A stretch of 64,000 bases of DNA from the NCBI GenBank assembly GCA_019454045.1, contig SKCR01047753.1:124001-188000 (forward strand), given 5' to 3'. The DNA is from Zanthoxylum bungeanum. Its lineage: Eukaryota > Streptophyta > Magnoliopsida > Sapindales > Rutaceae. This document shows, in pieces, positions 56,909-64,000 of the stretch (within the stretch, counting starts at the first letter, position 1; each line of letters opens with the position of its first letter). The notes beneath the pieces are model-generated. The model was not told where the DNA came from. It saw only the letters and a list, made by a program, of their open reading frames with translations, and did not search any database. Made by a program: the position numbers and the translations under genes.

Positions 56909-59900
56909 CTGTAACACCCCGTTAAAGGCAGAATGCTACCGGCATGAGACATGATTAACCCATATCCATAAGCATCCAAATTTACAGAAAATCAGACATG
57001 ATGTATCATAAAACTGGAAAACCTAGATCACAGTCCAGCATCAAATGAAATCTGAGAAAAACAACAAACAAATAAAAGGACCTCAGGTCCACCAAATCAC
57101 TTTAAATCAACATGTTAGGGCTTTGTGCCCACATCATCTATCAACACTCAAGGGCTCTGTGCCCACAATATTATAAGAAAACAAAACATTTACTTAATAT
57201 ATACAAATAGTGTGTTCAGCATGACAAATAAAATTTTAATCACAAATCCTGGACTTCTAAAACTTTTCCTAGGATACTTGCGAGGGTGACTGCTGCTTGG
57301 GTGATCCGCGTCTCGAGCATGACTTCCAAAGCTATCGTGGTTGACCAATCTGGAAGCCAACCTGTAAAACTAGCAAACTGGTTTGGTGTGAGTTATAAAA
57401 CTTAGTAAGTAACCAAGCTAGTATTACAAACAGAACATACAAGTCAATCAAATTAGAAGTTTTCCAGAATTATCAAGTTATGCGAGTTTTAGAATTATCA
57501 AATTTTATTTTCCTTTATACTTTACCATGACAAATTCTCATATCTACATATTCACATATATGCCAATATATTAGCCAAACATTCAAATCACACAAGGCAT
57601 CAAAACGAACGTCACAGAACAAGTCATTTTACATCGAAACCATTTCCATCATATGAGACGTGGAGTCAGATTTAATATACTTTATTATGATTAAGTATAA
57701 TTGAAATATCATCAAATCGATAAAATAAACATATTTTCTTTAATTCAACACATACTTTATTTTATGTAGATTAATCTTTCTTCAACTTTCTTTATTCATG
57801 ATAGCTTAACATTTATGACTCATACGCATTCACTCATATCAGTGCAAAAATCATCTCATTTCTCTTATATCCATGTACATCCAATTCTAGAATTCCTATT
57901 TGAAGACATATCTAACATCTGAAGCTTACAACTAGATTCAGTTCTCTTTTACAATATATGTATATACTATAACAAACTTAACATACACATTTATAACATC
58001 TTTTATTCACACAATTTTTCAAGTCATTCATTCATTCCACATAAACATCCATAGTCCACACATATCACGAAGTCTATCATATACACATATACATGTAATC
58101 ACCGTGTAACTGTCAACGAAACATATACAACAGTCAAAGCATCCAGAAACACACAACTAAGACAAAAAATACATATGAGCTGGCTCACATATACAATGCT
58201 CGTACGAGACTCATTAACTATTTTAGAATAGGTATGAGATGAATGCCGTCTGAACGGATTTTCTAACCGACTCTACTACTATACCACGAAAACATCAACT
58301 AATTAAACATACACACGTACATACGTATCACGTAACCCAAACTCTTTATACGAATTCTCATACACAAGCACATACATGACAATCACTCCAAGACACCATT
58401 CAAATACTCACATACATACATATGTTTCAAACATATGAATATACATATTAATACGAATGTAAATGCCATAATTTTAATAGTCCTCATATCTTTGATTTAC
58501 CGATCAAACACACTTAGTTTCATATTTTCTATCTGGAAACCTTTGATAAATAACTTATTAATTAAACATATTCATTCAAAAAGTGCTTAGCCTATTCTCA
58601 TTCCTTATCACACTTAACCATTTCAATCTCTATACAAATAACTCGCATGTATAAGTCGATAGCAACTTGTTTATATAGCATACACATACATAAGCTAATG
58701 CCAATTCAGAAATCATGATTTGCTCCATTTACCAATTTCTTATACCCAACTTATACATATCTTAACATCATTTATACATTTATATATATAAACACAAATT
58801 AACAAATTAAGTACTCATCTCATGAGTTAATTACCTGGCCTTGTGAGTGCTCCAGGTTCTAGTCAAGTTTGTCAAAACAAATGGTGAAATGCTGTCAGAA
58901 TTGTAACTTATAGAATCCTCAACTTAACTGAGATAAAATTCCGGATCTTTCCGGGATAACCAAATCAAGTCCGATTTCAATAATTTCAGTTCCATTACCC
59001 TTAAATTATTATTACAAACTATTCCAAGCCACTAGTTCACTTAAATCCTCGGTTTATGTATTTTCGGAAAATTTTCCGAAAAACGTTTCTGCAAACGCTA
59101 CGGAATGGTACCGAACCCTTCGAACCTGCCCAGATTTATCTAAACACTATCTTATCACGATATATATCATATATCTATCTTCACAATAAAAAACACATCA
59201 GTGTAAGGAAAATCAACTTTAACCGAAAACTTACATAACCTATCAGACCGATCCAATTCGTTCCGTTTTCACTCAGATTCTACAAAATACACATATTCAA
59301 TATACTCATGCTCAAACAATTCAATTCGTGCAATTACGCTATTCTATAAACTTACTGAAAATATCTGAATATTTAATGATAAACTTAAAATTAGCGACTT
59401 TTTACCGGGAGGACTTCCCGAGATTTCGAGGGCATATACGGACTCCAAACGATCCTATGAATGTGCTGGAATTGATGAAATTCTAATCAGAGCTGTTCAC
59501 CGTGGGTCACTATTAACCAAATCTTTCTACCTCGTTTCACGTGCAACCACGTACGGAATGAAAAATCTATCACCACCAACTTGTAGTACTCTCCAAGAGC
59601 TTCGATTTGACGGGTGGCTCAGGCCGTGAAATGAAGCAAGGAGCCGGGATCGATAAACCCATTACTGCGTATTCTTCACATCGTTCTCGCCGTTGCATAC
59701 GTCTTGGGGGCTGCCGCCTGCCACCACAGAGCAGAGGGGCGGCCGACGTATCTTTTTAGCAGGTCACACCGGCCGGCGTTGGCCGATAGGCAGCCGGCGT
59801 GACTGGCATATCACAAATCATGTTTTGGGAGACGGAGGTTCGTGTGGGGGAAATATGTGATGTTTTGCCATTTTCACAATAAGCAGAAACTATGAGGTAT

Positions 59901-59958
59901 TTAAAAGAAAGTTTCTGTAAATTACATTCTGACCCTCAAAAATTATAGTTAGGTCAAT
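56909..59958 (-). mobile_element. E12: long solo LTR (Tekay/Del-like) in E10 TNPA
   Basis: Flanked by GTCAT at 56904-56908 and 59959-59963. Deleting the insert with one GTCAT keeps the TNPA frame open across the site, which supports these limits to within a base or two. The left end CTGTAACACCCCG (minus-strand LTR end CGGGGTGTTACAG), and the AGAATGCTACCGGCA segment shared with the E3 LTR at 12676, suggest a related chromovirus. There is no PBS, PPT or internal coding, so it is solo. Short frames inside are not genes. Confidence 0.75.
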
Positions 59959-59963
59959 GTCAT

Positions 59964-60199
59964 GTGACTTTCACGAGCTAGCCAGCACCCAGAACAGGTT
60001 GGAAAATACCCAAGAAGAGCTGGACAATACCAAAGTAGAGCTGAAGAAGTCTCATGAGAAGCTTCTGCAGGTCGAGGAAGACCACTAAAGGAAGAAATAG
60101 GAGTTCGATCAGTAGATGAGGTCTCTTAAGCAGATGTTGGAGGCCTCACTCGGCCATAATATATCGGGCTCGATCTCCCCTCCATCAAAGCAACCTTAA
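59964..60199 (+). pseudogene. E10 TNPA-like gene, C-terminal coiled coil
   Basis: Frame from 59964 to TAA at 60197-60199: HELASTQNRLENTQEELDNT then KVELKKSHEKLLQVEEDH, a heptad-rich charged helix typical of the TNPA C-terminus. Three internal stops follow (near 60088, 60099 and 60114), then MRSLKQMLEASLG and a short Ser/Pro tail. It continues the frame of 56878-56908. Confidence 0.75.
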
Positions 60200-60439
60200 T
60201 TTTTATTTTCATTTGTATAATCATTCACAACAACGACTGCTAATAGACTATGTATTTATTTTATTTAATAAATTTTAATTATAATAAAAAAATAAATATA
60301 AGCATAAAAATAATTTTAGTATTATTCGGTAAATTTATTTATTTTATAATAATATTTTTCAAAATGAAAAATTGAATGTTTTGAAGCAAAAGTACCTTAA
60401 ATAATAAATTTATTATACCATAATATTTATATTTTGATA

Positions 60440-60675
60440 TTTGTAGCTTTTAGCGTTGAAAATATTCGTTGCCAAAATACGTCATTTAGCGTCGAATATT
60501 TTCGTCACCAAATATGCATTTAGCATCAAAAAATAACATTTTTCGTCGAAAATTGTTGGACGCAAAATGTTATACTTTAGCGTTGAAATTTTTTATTTCG
60601 ACGCTAATTGTCTTTCTCGTCCACCTTTTGGCGTCGAAATTTAGCGTCGAATATTTTCGACGTTAAATACCTTTT
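60440..60675. repeat. E10 right subterminal repeats
   Basis: About twelve TTTAGCGTCGAA / TTCGACGCTAA motifs in both orientations. TTTAGCGTCGAATATTTTCG+ACGTTAAAT near 60644-60668 is an almost perfect inverted pair next to the TIR. Confidence 0.85.
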
Positions 60676-60685
60676 TTTTTTAGTG

Positions 60686-62158
60686 GTTGGATGATGGCAT
60701 GGATCAGGGTTTTTAAAAACAAAGCTCGGACTTGTGGAAACCCTTCATAAAATTTTATATATATATATATATATATATTACAACTAAATAAATAAAAAAT
60801 AACAAAAAAAAGTTTTTGGACATTTCTGGTTCTTGAGAATGATCTAGATGTTGTTGATTACTGAATTCGGAAACATTGCTAGGTTTTAATGAAGTGAGAT
60901 GGATAGATTTGAAGACAGATTCTTGGTTGCCAATTCTAAGAAACATTTCCACATTGCATCTGAAGGAAAGTCCCAGGTTTGAAAATCAAGCTACGTTGGG
61001 TTCTTTTCCAGAGGAAAAAAAGAACTAAGATTACAATTTAAAACGCTCAAAATCAGACAGCTACCGGAGATTGAAGTGAAGCCCTTCATCACCCATAGGT
61101 TTGGTTTCTCTTAGAAAGAGGTGGAAGATGCCTTTGAAACAAGAATACAGTGTTAGTTTTCAAAATTTATGAGCAGCGAAAACATACTCAAAACAGAAAA
61201 AAATTATTTGCATGAACATTAAAAAATCAGATCCGTATTTTCTAATATATTAATAATATAAAACCAGATTCGTATTTTTCTCGTCTTATCTCCCCACCTC
61301 CAACGGCACGTGTGGGTGTGAAAATAATTACAAATAATACTCTTTTTTTTTTTAAATATTTGTGTACTCGACACATGAGACAAATCTTTATTACTATTTC
61401 CTTTTGGTTTTCTTAAAACCAAAACAAGACAAAACAAAAAACTTTTTTTTTTGCTTTCTCACAGTTTTTTCTTCTTCACCTTTTTCTCCACTTTAATCAA
61501 TGAAAATTTCACTTTTCTTTGTTCCCAGCCCAAGTTTCCTTTTTATTGGGAGCCAAAACAAAAATTTTGTTTTCTTTTTATTATTAAAATCTAATCTCTT
61601 AGATGATTTTTGATCATTATCAAAATTCTAATCTTGGATAACCTTTTTATTTTTTATTTATAAAAAAACAAAATCACTTTATCCTTTTAGATATTAATTT
61701 GATTTTCAAAAAATCATAATAAAGTCATTTAATATTTATCAAAATAAGATAATACTAATATTTTATTTTTCAAATACTTCCATCAAAATCTCAACTTTGA
61801 AATTTAGATAAATTTGAAAAATAATATATATATAATTGATTAATCAAATTAATCAAATATTAATTTTTAAAATTTTCAACTTTTGAAAATATTATCTCAT
61901 TTAATTAAAAATTATTTATTAAAATTAATTAAATATTAATATTCTTAAATTAATAAATAAATTATCTATTGATAAATATATTAGGACGACTTTTGTCATA
62001 ATTTCCAAACAAGAGTTATATGGAATAATTAGAGTTTGAAAATAATTCACAATTACTTTTCTTCGCAATTATTAACGTTCGAACAATGATAGAATACGAC
62101 GAGGGGACCGATGAACCTATAATTCTAAGCTCCAACAATTTTGTTGATTCATTACCGA
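60686..62158. other. Spacer with a possible host exon remnant
   Basis: 60755-60992 on the minus strand is open for about 75 codons, with LGLSFRCNVEMFLRIGNQES and NVSEFSNQQHLDHSQEPEM. This is not a transposon motif I know, and it ends in a (TA)n tract at 60757-60779. It could be part of a host exon, but no product can be named. From 61200 to 62158 the sequence is very AT-rich and holds nothing recognisable. Confidence 0.3.
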
Positions 62159-63516
62159 TGAACACTAAAAAGCGTATATTTATTACAATGGAAATTAATT
62201 ATTTTACACTTGTAGTTTCATTAATCACCTTAATTTAGCACATTTGTGAAATAATAATTAAATTTATTTTTTATATATTTTTATTGTGATTTTTATTTCT
62301 TATGTAGGTGAAATAATACATTAGATGCATAACTAGAAAAATAGACGTGACATTTGGATTTTGGAGGCCGGAAACTTGAAATGGGCATTCTAACAGTGTA
62401 CAATTTTGAAAATTCCAAATTTGCGCAATTTTTATATTTGAGCCATACCTTTTACTCTGATATCGGATTGAGGTGATTCCAGTTTCAGATGAAAGAAGAC
62501 TCAAATATCTACAACTCTGCTGTTTATAATATTTTCTAGTTCTGAAGTGTTCAAGGTCGAAATGGTTGAAGAAATCAATGTGTGTTGCATATAATTTTAA
62601 TTATTAGAAAACAAAGTAAAAATAAAAAATAAAAAGAAAAAAAATAAAAAATAAAAGTGGAAATTTTACATTAAGATAAGTGTTTACAAAATGATCAACA
62701 AAAAAAATGTCAAGAAAAAAAAAAGAAAAAAATAAATTAGTAAAAGTTTATTGTTTGTATTTGATTTGGAAAGCTGTAATTAATAATTGAGGGATAAGTG
62801 CTTCTACTATAAATAAAGGTGCTCACTTCTAATTTTCTTCGTGCTTTCTTTCAAAGTTCTCTTGTAGAATTTGAGAGAGTGTCTTGTTTGTTTTATTTTT
62901 TAAACTTTCTTGTAATTTCTTTTTATTTCAGTAATAAAATTATGCATGTTTTTATTCAAATCATAAATAGTTAATTTCATCCTGTTGGGGTAAATGGTGA
63001 AGGTTTTAATATGAGAATATAGATTAATCTTACTTATATTATAATATATGAATTGTAATATAAAGACTAATATTTAATTTAAATCTGTATTAATTATTGA
63101 CAAATTTTATTATCGCCTTTATGGCAGATTTTATATATTTGGCATAATTGAGTACCTAACTGATCTTGTTATGCAAAAATATTATCACCACCTTTATGGT
63201 TGGTTTTATATGTTTTTTTCATAATTAATTCCTAAAATAAATTAAATAGGTAATAATGACAATTTATATATTATAAAAAGTAAGATTTCTAAATTTGAAA
63301 TATTAAAAGTGGATCTCGTAAACCCAATATTTTTTATTTCTTATTACATCCAAATTTAAAAAATTACCCTTTAAATCAATTCACTTAACTTTTACTCAAA
63401 TTGTAATTTTATTTTACTAAATCTATTTTCTGTGGATCGACCCTGGACTTACCGGGTAATTTTATTACTCAATACTCTTATACTTGGGAGTAAAGAACCA
63501 CTTTGTGAGTGTGTCA
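62159..63516 (+). mobile_element. E13: 5' LTR of Athila-like element, plus strand
   Basis: TGAACACTAAAAAG to GTGTCA, 1358 bp, aligned end to end with the E2 LTR (6461-7818, minus). Shared landmarks: TCTAACAGTGTACAA, a GATATCGGATT.AGGTGATTC segment, and TACTTGGGAGTAAAGAACCA near the end. About two copies of the 75-bp repeat lie at 63100-63240, against three in E2. Confidence 0.85.
62808..62815 (+). promoter_or_regulatory. Probable TATA box of E13 LTR
   Basis: TATAAATA in a TACTATAAATAAAGG context, followed by a CTTCTTTC-rich stretch. Corresponds to 7230-7237 in E2. Confidence 0.5.
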
Positions 63517-63522
63517 AGTTTT

Positions 63523-63540
63523 TGGCACCGTTGTTAGGGA
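63523..63540 (+). other. E13 primer-binding site, decayed tRNA-Asp type
   Basis: TGGCACCGTTGTTAGGGA, three changes from the TGGCGCCGTTGCCGGGGA complement. It sits six bases after the LTR end, as in E2. Confidence 0.85.
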
Positions 63541-64000
63541 ATATAATTTAGTAGGTAGAATAATAATTTTTCTTTATTTTGTTAATTATTTTTTTGTATT
63601 TATTGTATTATATGCAACTCATTTTCTTTCTTCTTTGTATTTGTGTAGATCGAAGATGTCCTGATTGATCCTAAATGAATCATGAACCCAGACATTCCAC
63701 ATACAGACAAACCCTGTACTTGATTCTTCAAGGTTACAAGAGACAGAAATCTCAATTAAAATGGAGCTTGTATTTTTCCAAAGAATTTATTGAACCATTC
63801 TCATCTAGAGATTCTTCCATAATTTTTTTGTGAGAATCTAATTTGAGAAATTGAGATAACTGAACAAGAAATTCAATTGAGATATGAATTTACAAGAATC
63901 AGATGGCGTTTTTAGGATCTAATCATTATATTTTTTCCTTCTCTTTTGTCATTTATATTTATTTATATTTTTATTTCACTTGTTTATAATTGTTTTTTTT
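63541..64000 (+). other. E13 leader and start of internal region
   Basis: AATTTAGTAGGTAGAATAAT matches the E2 leader. After about 63650 the similarity to E2 ends and no gag start is seen before the window edge. Confidence 0.55.

Larger units (their letters stand above)
45886..60685 (+). mobile_element. E10: CACTA (En/Spm-like) DNA transposon carrying nested elements
   Basis: Left end CATTACAAGAAAA (the usual CACTACAAGAAAA with one change). Right end is the reverse complement of CACTAAAAAAAAAAGG at 60670-60685. Both ends are lined with TTTAGCGTCGAA-type subterminal repeats. Between them are relics of a TNPD (TNP2-like) and a TNPA gene, both read on the plus strand. Flanking triplets ATT (45883-45885) and GTT (60686-60688) differ at one base, so the 3-bp duplication is only probable. 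E11 and E12 are inserted. A second subterminal block at 54823-54985 may mean that two related elements are fused. Confidence 0.8.

Overview
This window is repeat-dense plant nuclear DNA, most likely from a eudicot. The evidence is the mix of plant-specific element types: Athila-like and Tekay/Del-like Ty3/gypsy elements, Ty1/copia, a CACTA (En/Spm) transposon with TNPD- and TNPA-type genes, and a tRNA-derived SINE head. Primer-binding sites match plant tRNA-Asp, tRNA-Arg and initiator tRNA-Met ends. No intact host gene, rRNA, tRNA gene or CRISPR array is visible. Nearly every open frame is a decayed transposon fragment or a chance frame inside an LTR.

Left half (1-42930): a deep nest of LTR retrotransposons. 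Label E1: minus-strand LTR of a LARD-type (non-coding) family, 1-2758, cut by the window edge. E2: minus-strand Athila-like element, 2759-7818, with gag and protease relics. It sits in the integrase end of E3, a minus-strand Tekay/Del-like element (7819-40422) with recognisable gag, protease, RT, RNase H and integrase relics. E3 in turn sits in E8, the 3' end of a plus-strand copia-type element (40423-about 42930). E4, a gag-only element (13518-38900, minus), is inserted in the E3 LTR with TSD TTCCC. E5, a decayed Ty1/copia element (17192-29041, plus), splits the E4 gag with TSD AATTA. E6, a solo LTR (21797-23775), is inside E5 with TSD CTTAA. E7, a complete LARD (29686-37608, plus), is inside the other E4 LTR with TSD ATAAT. 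The deepest chain is E8 > E3 > E4 > E5 > E6. The uninterrupted E4 LTR at 13656-13660 preserves the empty site of E7.

Right half (42931-64000): AT-rich spacer with a SINE head, then a 936-bp Mutator-like TIR element (E9, 44827-45762). A CACTA transposon (E10, 45886-60685) follows. Its TNPD gene is broken by E11 (minus-strand copia-type element, 47351-54524), and its TNPA gene by E12 (a roughly 3-kb solo LTR, 56909-59958). After a spacer comes E13 (62159-64000), the plus-strand 5' LTR and leader of the same Athila-like family as E2. Three families thus occur in both orientations: E1/E7, E2/E13 and E8/E11.

Most notable observations: a string of eleven perfect hairpins in about 300 bases of the E5 LTR, kept in the related solo LTR E6 with altered loops; several unrelated LTR families each carrying a cluster of its own short CpG-rich self-complementary motif; a LARD whose core is a series of minisatellites and no gene; a second block of CACTA subterminal repeats between the TNPD and TNPA relics; and a break junction carrying a copied 24-base segment. 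Boundaries marked by TSDs are read directly. Family names rest on recalled protein and primer-site signatures, without database searches.
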